This document shows, piece after piece, positions 47,593-59,431 of a stretch of 64,000 nucleotides of DNA. The translations under genes were made by a program, and so were the position numbers. Each line of letters begins with the position of its first letter. The stretch's first letter is position 1. The stretch is from Metellina segmentata (lineage: Eukaryota; Arthropoda; Arachnida; Araneae; Tetragnathidae): NCBI GenBank assembly GCA_947359465.1, contig OX375874.1:101683441-101747440 (forward strand), read 5' to 3'. The notes under the pieces were generated by a model. That model was not told the DNA's origin. It saw nothing but the letters and a program-made list of their open reading frames with translations, and did no database searches.

Positions 47593-47978
47593 ACGCTCAT
47601 GCCTGGCGGAAAAAGGGCTTTTCTTATTCCCGTTGGCAACGATCAGTTTGTTTACAAGTCTCAACCCTGGTGTCGAGTATTTCGCTGTGCTGTTGAGCTA
47701 CTAGCTTACTTGTAGTAACATTCGCTATTCAAAATGCGTTTCTTGCGATGTGTTGTATATAATTTTTGTAGAAGGGAGCAGGGTGATAGGGAATCCATTG
47801 ATGAAAGATTCCAACGATGATCGATCAGAAATACTGCCGCTTGTAAATATTAAAGATTAGATTGTTTTGGCACCGTGTTTGTACATACTATACTATCCCA
47901 GATATATTTTTACTATAAATGAATTCACACTTAAAGATATTATTCTTTCTGTGGTAGTCATATAGCTAGACTAAAACA

Positions 47979-48153
47979 TTTTCGTTCTCTAGCACACTGC
48001 TCGCAGAAAAGGACAAAAGTTGCTTGCTGTTTGCGACGTGTAAATATTATACGTTAGATTAGAAATGATTTTACATCAGAGAGGTTTTCACTTGCTCACT
48101 GTTCTCATAGAAAGACAAAAGTTGTTTACTCTTTGTAACCTGTATTTATTATA
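47979..48153. repeat. Two-unit duplication, about 97-bp period
   Basis: TTTTCGTTCTCTAGCACACT and TTTTCACTTGCTCACTGTTC blocks share GAAA(A)GGACAAAAGTTG and TTATAC landmarks. Confidence 0.6.
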
Positions 48154-49105
48154 CACTCATTGCCATAAAAATTTGGACACCAAGTAAAAGTCGTCAAAAT
48201 GAAACGAAATTTTACACATGTAAGTACTACTTTGACATAAATAAGTGATTAGAAAATCAAAGAAAAAGGATCACTCTTATTGCAGAAAAAAGTACAAATG
48301 AACGGAAGTTTTAGTACTCTGTTGGATCCACTCTAGCGCGAATGCACGATGCAATACGAGCGGGTATTGGGGCATACTAGTTCCGTATGATGTCCTGAGA
48401 CAACTCGTTCCACATTTTCTGTAAACGCACCTCTATTTCGACCAAACTCGTAGGGTGTCCAACTTGCTGCCCCAAATGAACCCAGATATTCTCGATTGGT
48501 GACAAATCAGGGGATCAAGCAGGCCAGGGAAGGGAGGGTAATGTGGCGGAGGTAGTCTTGTGACATACTTGCTGTGTGTGGCCGAGCATTGTCTTGTTGA
48601 AAAATGGCACCTGGGAGCCCTGCCATGAGTGGCATGACATGTGAATGAAGGATGTCATGGACGTACCGCTGGGCTGTTATTGTGCCATGGATAAATATTA
48701 GGGGTGACCGTGTTTCGTAAGCAATGGCACCCCATACCATCACACCAGCTGTGGGAGCATTGTGTCGCTGTAAAGCGAAGGCAGGATTAAGGCGTTCACC
48801 ACCTCCACACACGAACACGATTATCACTGCTCAAATTGAATCTAGATTCGTCGCTGAAGATGACCTGGTTCCATTCCGTTGCAGTTCAATTCCGTTGTGC
48901 ACGATACCACTCCAAACGGAGGCGTCAGTGGGTGGGTGCCATTGGCAGTACACGTAATGGGCGCCGCGATACCAGATGTCTTTCAGCCAGGCGCCTTGCG
49001 ATGGTTCGGGAAGACACAAGGGCCCGTAGTGAAGGTGCTGCCTGTGTCTGGATAGACACGTTCATAAAATGCCGAATCACCGGCGATCTAATTTGCCCTT
49101 TTGCC
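48154..49105 (-). pseudogene. Tc1-like transposon, 5'-truncated and decayed
   Basis: On the minus strand, about 49090 to 48300 reads a Tc1-family transposase from the end of the DNA-binding region (VSSRTIARRLAERHLVSRRP), through the first catalytic Asp region (FSDESRFNLSSDNRV, near 48850), GERLNPAFALQRHNAPTAG, and the second catalytic motif GAIFQQDNARPHTA (about 48590). It then passes into decayed sequence. Several frameshifts and stops interrupt it. The terminal end TGCCATAAAAATTTGGACAC (48160-48180) is a Tc1-type inverted repeat; the other end is lost. This subfamily is, from memory, common in orb-weaver spiders. Confidence 0.85.
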
Positions 49106-49111
49106 CTGCAG

Positions 49112-49566
49112 ACGGAATTGAAAGATCTTGAAGATATAGCATCTGAAAAAACAAGACTCCAGACTACAACGAATGGAATGGAACGTCGGTCCAACCTCTC
49201 CAACTATTGGATGAGATCACAGGACCACCAGATACTGCGAAATCCTGCTCAAATCAAACGGTTCACAGCAATAATTCACCAAATGCTGTCCTGATGAAGC
49301 GCAGTGCTTCTGTCTGTCTCACAAGAGGAGATTCTCAACAGGATCTTATTTTGAATCGAATAAATCGTAGGCTTCTGATTTTTGGACAAAATGATGCCAT
49401 TGTAGTTAACAACGCCGACATGGGATATATCATTCTTTATAACACTTTCTTGGGACTAGAAATCAAAACAGATAAAAAGTTATGCAAGCCATGGGAAGAA
49501 AATGCTTTGCCTGAAATGAAGAATCAAATTCAACGTTCCTTCAGCACTCCATATCTTCATTATTAA
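49112..49566 (+). other. Candidate terminal exon of an unknown gene
   Basis: A good 3' splice site (TTTGCCCTTTTGCCCTGCAG, AG at 49110-49111) precedes ACGGAATTGAAAGATCTTGA, which reads as a Glu/Lys-rich helical segment (TELKDLEDIASEKTRLQTT). From about 49190 a second frame is open to a TAA at 49564-49566 and ends NQIQRSFSTPYLHY. Poly-A signals AATAAA follow at 49708 and 49712. The two parts are in different frames, so there would have to be a frameshift, an assembly error or a pseudogene. No family is recognised. Confidence 0.3.
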
Positions 49567-50517
49567 GAATCAACAAAAAGTATGTAACAATGTTTCACCG
49601 AAACAGTTTTCAAGACTTTCTTACCAAACCTTTAGAAACTGACTTTTGGACATTTGATTTGGCTTATGGAGAACCTTATAAAATTATTCCCTTTTTCTAA
49701 TTAAAAAAATAAATAAATACATGAAATTTTGAATTTTAAAATCAATAAATTTATGTTAATTTCCTTCCATTTTATGTGCATTTCTTTAATCTTTAAAACT
49801 TTTATACACATTTGAACTTCTCACCGATATTCAATTTTGCGTTAACATTTTTTTTCAGGTGATGGCGAGAATATAAGAATACCTGGTTGGTATGGTTTAT
49901 ACGGTGCAACGGCAATTTTTTGCCAAGCATGGTAACCTTGATACTACTTGCAGTTTTATGGCAACCCTATGTAATGTTGGAAAACTAATCGAATCACCAT
50001 TTTGTCTACCATACTGACTTCGGCGGTCTGGTATACACGTATTTTATTACAAAAACATACAACAGAAATAAATTTATTAAGACGGAATATGACTTACCTC
50101 TTGTAATTTCAGTATAATCCAACAGATGCCGATGGTCATCAGTTTATCGGTCGAAATAAAAAAAACAATGCTGTACTCGCGGTCACTCGTGTTAATGTTC
50201 TGCTTCGTATGCTTCTATGCTAAGGCGGAGAAAAGAATCAAGAAAACACTCCATTAATGTCATGACGTTACTTGCTGGACGATCGTAAGCAAGATGGCTT
50301 TCTACTCTAGACGGCAGTGGCTAACCGTCCTTAACAGAAACCACCATATGTTAAAACCCCTCCAAAGACAACGTCGTGTCATGCGGCCGTGCCTTTACTT
50401 CTTCGACCCCTAGTAAAATATATTTTGTGAATATTTTATGAATAAACTCCATCTACTCAAGCGTTTCCTGCTATAGACAAACCAAGTGGAGCCTTTGTGT
50501 CGTCATAATTCGTAGGT
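49567..50517. other. No gene established
   Basis: Includes a CpG-containing stretch near 50000-50400 without clear coding potential. A minus-strand CTTACCTCTTGTAATTTCAG motif near 50094 contains splice-like signals of uncertain meaning. Confidence 0.35.
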
Positions 50518-50803
50518 ATTTTAATTAATGTAGCACTGTAGCAACACGGACCATTGGAGACTGTTCGGGATCAGACACAAACGAAAGGATTCGAGGACAA
50601 CACCACGTAATTTTGAAACACGGTCAGATGACGAGGCAACACCTGAACTAGCAACTCACTCTCCAAACTTCTACACCACGCCAACGTGAGGACATTTGAA
50701 GTCATCACAGATTTAATTTACACCTTCAGCTCTTTTTACAGTTTTTGGGTTGTATTCAATACTCCGGGTGTTAATCTGTTACTCTTTTAACCGTTCCACC
50801 ATG
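50518..50803 (-). repeat. SINE-A copy, full length
   Basis: Tail (TTAATTAATGTAGCACTG), a well-kept body (CCACGTAATTTTGAAACACG; CCACGCCAACGTGAGGACAT) and a diverged head ending near TCTTTTAACCGTTCCACC. Confidence 0.85.
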
Positions 50804-50880
50804 GCTCAGTGGTTATGTCCACTGCGTTAACAACCTTCAAGTGGTGCAGGTTCGATCCCTGTCGGGTGCATTCCTCCATA
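50804..50880 (+). repeat. tRNA-like head of a third SINE type or a tRNA pseudogene
   Basis: ATGGCTCAGTGGTTATGTCC (A-box) and GCAGGTTCGATCCCTGTCGG (B-box) with GGGTGCA after it. Spacing resembles a tRNA, but the acceptor arm pairs poorly (CACC with GGTG only). Sequence after it (to about 51100) might be the body. Function as a tRNA is unlikely. Confidence 0.45.
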
Positions 50881-51795
50881 GTGTATTTCTCTATTCTGTG
50901 TCCGTAAAACTTTCATTGTTTGTGTCTATTGTTTGATCTTGTATGCCATGTGTCTGTTGCAGCATCTTCTTCTTAGGTTGGGGCACACGTCCCTCCATCT
51001 CATTCCTGATATGGGATATATCAGATTTTAACGATGCAAGCAGCGAGGAAGGGCCTCGAATGGAAAAAGAGAATGGTAAATGTGTACCGGTCCTTGCTCA
51101 TAAATATGAATCAAAATGAGACTACCGATGCTCAAGGTTCAATAATCGTCACTTCGTTTGATTAAGGCCGTCAGAGAACAAATCCTTCATCGAACGACAG
51201 CCCCAAATCATGAGTCGAGCTGGGATTTGTTTTCATCACCGAGTGGCGAGCACGTATCTCACTTGGAAGCTCTGAACTTCCGGGGGCATCTACTAGAAGG
51301 GCGCTCCCACCTGTGCGGAACAGCAGTCCACTTCGAACCATGATCGAGAAACGTGGGCTGTAGTTACGGTATCATTCTCTATGGTACGTTGTAGGTCCTG
51401 CCGTCCACCAGATAGCCTGAAATTTGTAAGCGTGCAGGTATTAGCCTATTGCAGCCGAGGTGGCGAGGCTCATTGGAACCGCTAGTTACCAAGTGGCGCC
51501 CTTGTGTAGTTTCCTGCCGTTATTTGACCGAAGATACATGTAGCTTTGCTCCGCTCCCCAGACCCAACAGACTAGAGAGCACTACTGCCAACGTTCAAAA
51601 ATGCTTTTAAGTGACTGCCACACTTGGCTAAAATATCCTGGACCTAGGATGGATGCAACTGCGACCGCAATTGTAGGTCAATTATTCTGACATAAGTGGT
51701 TAGTACGTAATAGAAGAACATTGACCTTCCGAACTGGACAATCTTTAGTACTCCGGTACTTAATTCGCCGCATTAGGCACAATATCTTGCACAAG
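50881..51795. other. GC-balanced unassigned DNA
   Basis: More balanced in base composition than the rest. May include a SINE body after the tRNA-like head and an unidentified repeat. No gene recognised. Confidence 0.35.
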
Positions 51796-52560
51796 ATGTT
51801 TGCACTGCAGCTCGTTTGTGGGTTCAGATGCGAGTTAATGTTGAATTCATTCAGGGCGAAGCAAACATAAACTGTCACAAAGGATTCCCGCGGGACCAAA
51901 TAAACCGTGGTCTTCAAGGTACTCCGCCGAAAAAGTCAAAATATCTCGAAAAAGATGTCCGTACTGCAGCTGGTTTGTGGGGGTAGATACGAGTTAGTGT
52001 TGAATTTACCCCAGGGCGAAGCAAACACTAACTGTCCTAAAGGTTTCCCGTGAGATGAATCACCCTTGGTCCCCAAGGTCCACCGCCTAAATAAGCAAAC
52101 ACATCTTGAGAAAGATGTCCGTACTGCAGCTCGTTTGTGGGGGCAGATGCGAGTTAATGTTGAATTCATCCCAGGGTGAAGCAAACATTAACTGTCTCAA
52201 AGGCTTCCCACGGGACAAAATAAACCGTGGTCTTCAAGGTACACCGCCGAAAAAGGCAAAACATCTTGAAAAGATGTCCGTACTGCAGCTGGTTCGTGGG
52301 GGCAGATGCGAGTTAGTGTTGAATTCACCCCAGGGCGAAGCAAACACTGTCCTAAAGGTTTCCCGCGGGATGAATCACCCTTGGTCCCCAAGGTCCACCG
52401 CCTAAATAAGCAAAAACATCTTGAAAAAGATGTCCATACTGCAGCTCGTTTGTGGGGGGAAATGCGAGTTAGTGTTGAATTCAACCCAAGTTGAAGCAAA
52501 CACAAACTGTCCTAAAGGTTTTGCGTGGAACAAATCAACCTTGGTTTCCAAGGTCCACCG
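51796..52560. repeat. Tandem array of about 158-bp units with dimeric order
   Basis: Five units start near 51798, 51952, 52111, 52270 and 52425 with AAGATGTCCGTACTGCAGCT. Units 1 and 3 share AATAAACCGTGGTCTTCAAG and CCGCCGAAAAA; units 2 and 4 share ATCACCCTTGGTCCCCAAGG and CACCGCCTAAATAAGCAAA. The higher-order unit is therefore about 317 bp. Unit 5 is diverged at its end. No coding role. Confidence 0.92.
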
Positions 52561-53132
52561 ATTCGAAGAGAGTCTAGCACGTTCACGTCCCAACTTAGCC
52601 TTTCAATGCGATGAGTGGATTTTTCGAGCGGAGCGTCAGGGACCTGTTCTTCTCTATTTTTCTATTCGATGACCTCCCTAAGCAAAATTGTACAATCTGA
52701 TATATCCTAAATTAAGGGTGATACGTATGTGGAGTGCTCCTCTACTGAAGAAAGAAAGAAGACACTCCTACCCGAACCGATAACCAGTCGTCGGATGCGA
52801 TTTGGAATCTCCCATCGCTTACCAGCAGCCCGCCAGTGTTCACTGGTGGCCCCAGCCAACGCCTGAGTGATATATAATCATAGCGGTTCAGCCACTCCTA
52901 TTGTAGCAAGGCTATATATGGCTCTAGCGCCTTAAAAAACCCAAAAACATACAAATGAAGCCTCAGATTTATCAGCAATTTCGTCGCGTTGTTGCTCAAA
53001 TTTTTTTCAGCTTTGTCCCTTTTGTGAGCTTATGATCTTTCCTCTTCTATTGGCAGGGCTAGGGAAAGTTTTTGTCATTTTACATTTGTTGGGATGTGAC
53101 GTGTTGATCCATGTCTAATGGACCTTGGAGGT
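52561..53132. other. No recognisable feature
   Basis: GC-balanced DNA; some phrases (CACTCCTACCCGAACCGATA, GGTTCAGCCACTCC) look like an unidentified repeat. Confidence 0.35.
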
Positions 53133-53450
53133 GTATGTATTTCAATTAACGTCGCAACAAAACAACAATAAAGGGGCTACTGTCGACGGTCCGGGATCAA
53201 ACCAAAAGTGAAAGATCCGAGGGTGACGCATCGTAGTTTTGAACTGCGGTCAGATGACGAGGTCAGACCTGAGCTGGCAACCACCCCCTTTCCAAAATTC
53301 CACACCATGCCAAAGGGGGTTGATTTGAAGCCATGGCAGGTTCATGATACACCTGCCTCCTTTGTATAGGACGGTGTTCCATTGCATGCAAACTCGCAAT
53401 TTTCCTGTTACTGATCCGTAACTCTTCCAACCGGGCTGCTGTAACCCCAC
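53133..53450 (-). repeat. SINE-A copy, full length
   Basis: Tail (TCAATTAACGTCGCAACA), body and head (CTCTTCCAACCGGGCTGCTG). Confidence 0.85.
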
Positions 53451-53552
53451 ATTGAAGATAAACACATGGTAAGTGTGTTATCAATTTTCAATTTGAATCT
53501 GTCATCTGCAGCTCAATTTAATCTGCCCAATTTTATCGACCCTTATATAAGA

Positions 53553-53870
53553 GGTAATTGGTAATTTTAATTAACGTCGTACTAGAGCAAAACAGCGGGC
53601 TATTGACGACTGTCCGGGATCAGTCCCTTAAGGGAAAGATCCGAGGACAACATCTCGTAATTTTGAACCACGGTCAGATGACGAAGCAACACCTGAGCTG
53701 GCACCCCACTCTCCAAACTTCCACGCCAACCCAACGTGAGGACTTTCGGCCACGACAGATTTAAGGTGTACCAGCCGCCTCTACACCATACGCTTACAAA
53801 CATCCATGCCCGGACCGGGATTCGAACCAGGAACCTTCCGATCTAGAGGCTAACATTATAACCACGAGAT
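53553..53870 (-). repeat. SINE-A copy with a divergent tRNA head
   Basis: Body nearly identical to the copy at 53885-54250 but reversed. Its head (GGGATTCGAACCAGGAACCT, ATAACCACGAGATC) differs from the usual SINE-A head, so the two copies form a subfamily. It starts with the complement of an ATTACC-type tail (GGTAATTGGTAATT). Confidence 0.85.
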
Positions 53871-53884
53871 CTCTTCTATAATAA

Positions 53885-54250
53885 GAGAAAAGGGCTTCAC
53901 TGACTCATTCTGTCGTTCTAGGTATACGGCAACTCCCCGTCTTTCATGGATCGGAAGGTTCCTTGTTCAAATCCGGGTCAGTACATGGAAGTTTGTACAC
54001 GTATGGTGTAGAGGCGGCTGGTGCACCTTAAATCTGTCGTGGCCGAAAGTCCTCACGTTGGGTTGGCGTGGAAGTTTGTAGAGTGGGGTGCCAGCTCAGG
54101 TGTTGCTTCGTCATCTGACCGTGGTTCAAAATTACGAAGTGTTGTGAACGAATCTTTCCCTTAAGGGACTGATTCCGGACCGTCGTCAATAGCCCGTTGT
54201 GTTGCTCTAAGACGACGTTAACTAAAATTACCATTACCATTACCATTACC
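53885..54250 (+). repeat. SINE-A copy, inverted partner of the previous one
   Basis: Head (GATCGGAAGGTTCCTTGTTC), core/body (GGCTGGTGCACCTTAAATCT; AGGTGTTGCTTCGTCATCTG) and tail (ATTACCATTACCATTACC). It is separated from its inverted partner by only about 15-20 bp. Confidence 0.88.
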
Positions 54251-54442
54251 GTTTTTCAAGTACTCATACTGTCAACAAAAATGTTTCTCGTAAACGTCCA
54301 GAACGTTAAAATATTTTACAAAAATTTATTTTATGCAATCAGTAAAGTAAATATATTTTGCTACAACCTTCTTTAGTTTTCAGTTATAAAAATGTAGGAT
54401 GGCAAGAATACCACATAAAGTAAACTTCAAATAACACTCCTG

Positions 54443-54569
54443 ACCGTGGTTCAAAATTACGAGGTGTTGTCCTCGGATCTTTCCCTTAAGGGACTGATCC
54501 CGGACCGTAATCAATAACCCGTTGTGTTGCTCTAGAACGACGTTAACTAAAATTACCATTACCATTATC
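54443..54569 (+). repeat. SINE-A 3' fragment with (ATTACC) tail
   Basis: CTGACCGTGGTTCAAAATTA to TTACCATTACCATTATCC. The last third only. Confidence 0.85.
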
Positions 54570-54869
54570 CATCAAATAACACTTATTTACCTTTTCAAAA
54601 GTTGAACTTTGCGTAAAGAAAACTATGAGTTTAGGAAACGCATTGAATTTTATTTTTAGGTTAATATACGAACTATTTCACCATCAAAAAACATTTTTAG
54701 AAAGACTGAAAAAAAAAAAATTTCCAACTTCAAAATTCATACTATTGTTTCCTGCTAAATATAATTCATGTGCTAAATGATAATCCAGTAAAAGAATTTT
54801 CATATCATTGAAAATTATTATTGATATTACGTTTTTCTGTGTCAGCTTTGAGGTATTTTGTCGGTAAGT

Positions 54870-54955
54870 ATTAAATTAACGTCGTATTGGAGCAACACAA
54901 AGGACTATTGGTGACCTTCCGGGATAAACCTACAAAAGGAAAGATCGACCACACA
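54870..54955 (-). repeat. SINE-A 3' fragment
   Basis: TTAAATTAACGTCGTATTGG, GGACTATTGGTGACC and AGGAAAGATC. Confidence 0.75.
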
Positions 54956-55104
54956 AAATACCATCACACAATGGCGACTAAAATATTCATCGCCAAACGT
55001 GTATTGTATATAGAGATGCCTTCCATACATAAGGTACAAGTGAGAGTTGAAAATGATCAACAATTGGAGATAGTCCTTGTTCATAAGCCTAACCGAAAAT
55101 ACAA

Positions 55105-56777
55105 TCTATATAAATAAGAATGGAGTGTTTGTTTGTACATTCAATATTTTCGACCCATTTCAAGTTTTCTATCCGTTTTGGACCCTTCTGATGCCGAATC
55201 CGCCTTTTTTTCGTTTGGTGTCTGTCTGTCTGTCTGTCCGTCTGTCTGTCTGTCTGTCTGTATGTTGTGCCCTATACACGTCCACGAGGTTTAAGATATT
55301 TTCATGAAAATTTGCATACAGTGAGTACTTATCTTCATTTAGTGAGTGGCATTGGTTGCGAAAGTCTGTCTGTCCGTCTTTCTGTTCTATGCTCGATTTT
55401 GTGTTTGTGTGTTTGCGTACACATCACATGAATTGTATTCCAGATATTTGATTGCATTGTATTTTATTTTATACATTATCTATTAGTTTAGTGAACGCAA
55501 TATTAAACATTTCTTTATTGTTATATTTAGTTGAGTTTCATGCTAAAACACCTGAGTAAGTATACTTAAACCAACCATAATTTGGTAGTTTTGGAAAAAT
55601 TGGAATGTCTATTGAATATTACGATTACTTCGATTGCTTTACCAGTACTGCTGAAAAAGTAATTATTCTTCAAAAAATTATTATTTTTTTATGGAATTTC
55701 ATCTCTGATACTTCATTTATTTCGAGTCTTAATTTTATTCTTTGCGCAATGAAAACGATTTCCGAATATTTGGGACAGACGATATTTTTCAATGAAACGA
55801 GAATGAACAAGATCGCGCGAGCAGTGATATTTTTTCAGATTCTTTCGCTCTGAATTAATTTCACATTTCTAAATTTTGTGCACTTTTAGTTGTAAGTTGT
55901 GGCAACTGTGCGGGATCAAGAGATAAAATTGAATCACAAATTGATATCTTTAGAACAATTTTTTGCGACATCTTTTATTTTGTTTTACTTTGCTGTTTCC
56001 TGTTTTTAATATTTATTATTTTAATAAATGTGTTTCCTTCTCATCACACGCAACAGCACCACAAAGTATTAGACTTTAAAATGTTAGGTAAGTCAGTATA
56101 AATTTTCAGTAAATTTTAAGTGTAATTATGCCATTATTGAAAGAATAATTCCGTTATTTAAAGAATAATGCCGTTATTTAAAGAATAATGCCGTTATTTA
56201 AAGAATAATGCCGTTATTTAAAGAATAATGCCGTTATTTAAAGAATAATGCCGTTATTGAAAGAATAATAATGTTTTTTAATCCAAACTGGAACTTTTTC
56301 CAACATTAAAAAATTCGTTGTAATAATGCCAGGAGAAGATTGCAAAATTTCACAATGTCGCATACCGGAGGCAAGAGTGCCACAAGTAAAAAAATATTGT
56401 TTCGTTGACTATGAGTGCGAGAGCACTCGCCGTAAATCGTAATTTTAATTAATTGAGTTGAACATGAAAAGAACTTAAGAAAGGGAATTCCAAATCTTCC
56501 TAAAAATCGTCTTTTATAGTAGTAACCTTAGTATCACCTTTCGTCATTTTGTAGCTTTGTCATACAGCAATTGTGCGATGTAAGTGAAATGTATTACATG
56601 AATGGATATGCATGTGTAGGATTTGTGTCCAAAGTAAGTTGTAGAAAATATAAAGATGGCGAAAGATGTTAAAATAAATTTTTATTCTACAAAAAACGTA
56701 AGTCATTATATATTTTGATTATCTCTTCAATCTAGAGTAAACCAATTCAAACCGAGTAAGGTCGGGTATTTTGCTAG
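55105..56777 (+). mobile_element. Non-autonomous Helitron, full length
   Basis: Starts TCTATATAAATAAGAATGGA between A (55104) and T, and ends GGTCGGGTATTTTGCTAG followed by T (56778). The 3' end has a short hairpin (ACCGAGTAAGGTCGGGT). It is 1673 bp and the same family as 27925-29549. It has a TCTG-rich microsatellite (55217-55262), no Rep/helicase, and a 20-bp minisatellite near the middle. Confidence 0.93.
56125..56270 (+). repeat. 20-bp minisatellite in the Helitron, about seven units
   Basis: AAGAATAATGCCGTTATTTA units, more than in the sister copy (28460-28553). Confidence 0.9.
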
Positions 56778-56949
56778 TATTTATATATATTACAAGGGAT
56801 GAATGCGAAAGGGGTGAAAACCAATTTTTATCAAAAAATCATACCATTCTAAAATATATCTATTCAATATTTTATAAATGTTTATGATTATTAATTATGT
56901 AACCAGAATTTATTATTTCTCTTCGAAAATAACGACATATATGTAGTAA

Positions 56950-57023
<74 letters not shown>
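56950..57023. repeat. (TA)n microsatellite
   Basis: About 37 TA units without an insertion. Confidence 0.95.
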
Positions 57024-57027
<4 letters not shown>

Positions 57028-57600
57028 TAAATTAACCATTTTAAGCACGAAACCAAAAAACCCAAATTTGATCGTGGTCACTTTTAATAACAATTTATCT
57101 TCAAAAACAATGTGCATGTGAGTATTTCGTATTAAATAGCTTAAATAAACCACTTTAAGTCACCCACCCACACAAAACCCCACATTGATCGTGGCCACAA
57201 CCATTTTGTAATACTTTTGAAAGCGCCTCACCACAATCTTATTGATAGATAGTCACTGAAAAACTCTTTAGGAATTTGTATTACCCAAAACCAACACACC
57301 CAAGTCTACACCCAAGGGGTATTTGCGAGAAAAAAAAAACTTACCCTGCAGGGCATTTCCAGTGGAACCGCGGAAGAAGAAAACAATCTAATAAATGAGT
57401 TGGGAGTCCCGGGCAGACACAGAGAGTCGCTTCCTCTTCGCTTTCCTCGTGACATCGACAATGTGTAACACAATGGGTGCTGGAGCTCTCTTGCAAGAGG
57501 AGGGGATTTTTTTTTCGTTCCTGTATCTAGTGGTGCAGAGTCAAGATATGTGGCATGATAGATACATAAACGAAACACGATTAACTGGTAGTATTAAATA
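57024..57600. other. Unassigned DNA; weak minus-strand exon candidate
   Basis: On the minus strand a frame from an ATG near 57454 (MSRGKRRGSDSLCLPG) runs to a donor-like CCTGCAGGGTAAGT near 57350-57337. It is short and unrecognised; chance is likely. Confidence 0.25.
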
Positions 57601-58889
57601 CAGCGGCTGTTCGCACATTTTTTAGACGATTTTGGTTAGCGATAAAAAAACATCGTTTGCTGCAAAAGAAATAATTGCAGTTGTACTATGTTTTTAAAAG
57701 TCAAAATTATAGTCTGCGGTTTGTGAGGTTTGTTTTTATTCGAAATGGGCGTTTTTAACGAAGCAGTGGTTCGAAGGGTATATTTATGCTCTTTCCGAAG
57801 AGAAATATTCATATTCTTTTATCCAAAAACGATGTGAGAGTCATGGTTTGGGGATATCTAAAAGTTCGCTAGCTAATATCGTCAACAAGAAAGAAAAAAA
57901 CGTCAAATTGGAGACTCAAGTGGGACAAAAATTCCAAACATGTATCCAAGGAAGAAACGGACATTTTCGACAATTGCAAAGGTACGTTGTTTAATGTTAA
58001 AAGAAAGTCCCCTAGTCAAAGGACAGGTGCAAAATCATTAAGTGATCGGTGTCCACTGTAAACAAAATGATAAACGTTGATTTAAATCTTAAGAAAGCAA
58101 TGTGCATCGTCTTTCTCCAAAGCATATCGCTGAACGCAGGACACATTGCTGAATTCTATATAAGAAACACTTCTCCAAAGAAAAATGGAAAATATTTGTC
58201 ACAATATATGAATCATGGGTGTATTTAAATGATTGCAGCAAAAAATAGCCATTTATTATCTTAAAAGGGGAGAAAAAAATTTAAGTACATGGTTCACAGA
58301 ATCGAAAGAAAGTTTTTCTAATGGATTCATGATTTTTGCTGGTTTTTCATATAATGGCAAGTTAAAAATAAAGAGAGTGGAAAAAATATCAAGATTAACC
58401 CCAAATACACTATCAGTAACATATTTTATCGCCAATTTGTCTGAATGAAATACCATCGCTTTACCCACAGTGCCATCAATCTGTGGAACTCCATCAAGAC
58501 AAAGCTAGCAGTCACACATCAAAATCCACTGTAAATTTCCTAAAAGAAATGGAACAAAAAACCGGTATCAAGGTCATACCCTTCAATGATATTCCTACTA
58601 AATCTCCCGATGTATCACCTATGGATTTTTGTGCTTTCGGACTTTTAAAATCTGCATTATCCAAACGTTGTCACACAACCCTTACAGGACTCTGGAAAGC
58701 TGTTCAGAAGGAATGGGATAGAATACCTCTTGTGACACTTGAAAAGGCATTATTATCCTGGAAATTACGGTGTCGAAAGATAGTTCAGAATAAAGGCTAT
58801 CAAATAGAACATTTAAAACACAAGAATTTTATGTAATTCAGTATTGTGAATACAGTATACATTGTCTAAAAAATGTGGGAACAGCCCTG
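57601..58889 (+). mobile_element. Mariner/Tc1-type transposon, nearly full length
   Basis: Left end CAGCGGCTGTTCGCACATTT (57601) and reverse complement of right end CAGGGCTGTTCCCACATTTT (ending 58889) form about 26-27-bp terminal inverted repeats, both followed by TTTAGAC. The element is flanked by TA on each side (57599-57600 and 58890-58891), the target duplication of Tc1/mariner elements. At 1289 bp this is a normal full-length size. Confidence 0.9.
57745..58836 (+). pseudogene. Mariner-type transposase, D-41-D spacing, inactive
   Basis: The decayed reading starts in the DNA-binding part (YALSEEKYSYSFIQKRCESH near 57788) and reaches the core with many stops. The first catalytic Asp appears to be replaced: YESWVYLND near 58208 should read as 'DE.WV'. 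The second is HQDKASSHTS (58498-58500 = Asp). The third motif is SPDVSPMDFCAFG. Between the second Asp and the final Asp of MDF I count 41 residues, the spacing of DD41D mariner-type transposases. The last part, 58483-58836, is open for 117 codons. Confidence 0.8.
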
Positions 58890-58958
58890 TATAAACTTCA
58901 AATCTAGACTCATACAGATTTAATCAGGTTGTGGAACAATGGGAAATAACTACTTGGG

Positions 58959-59431
<473 letters not shown>

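Noticed and set aside
48836..49294. Plus-strand open frame of 152 codons
   Set aside because: Up to about 49100 it is the antisense of the Tc1-like transposase; only the part after the acceptor-like site is kept as an exon candidate.
52106..52672. Open frames on both strands across the 158-bp array
   Set aside because: The frames are repeated because the DNA is repeated; several overlap in different phases and none shows a domain.
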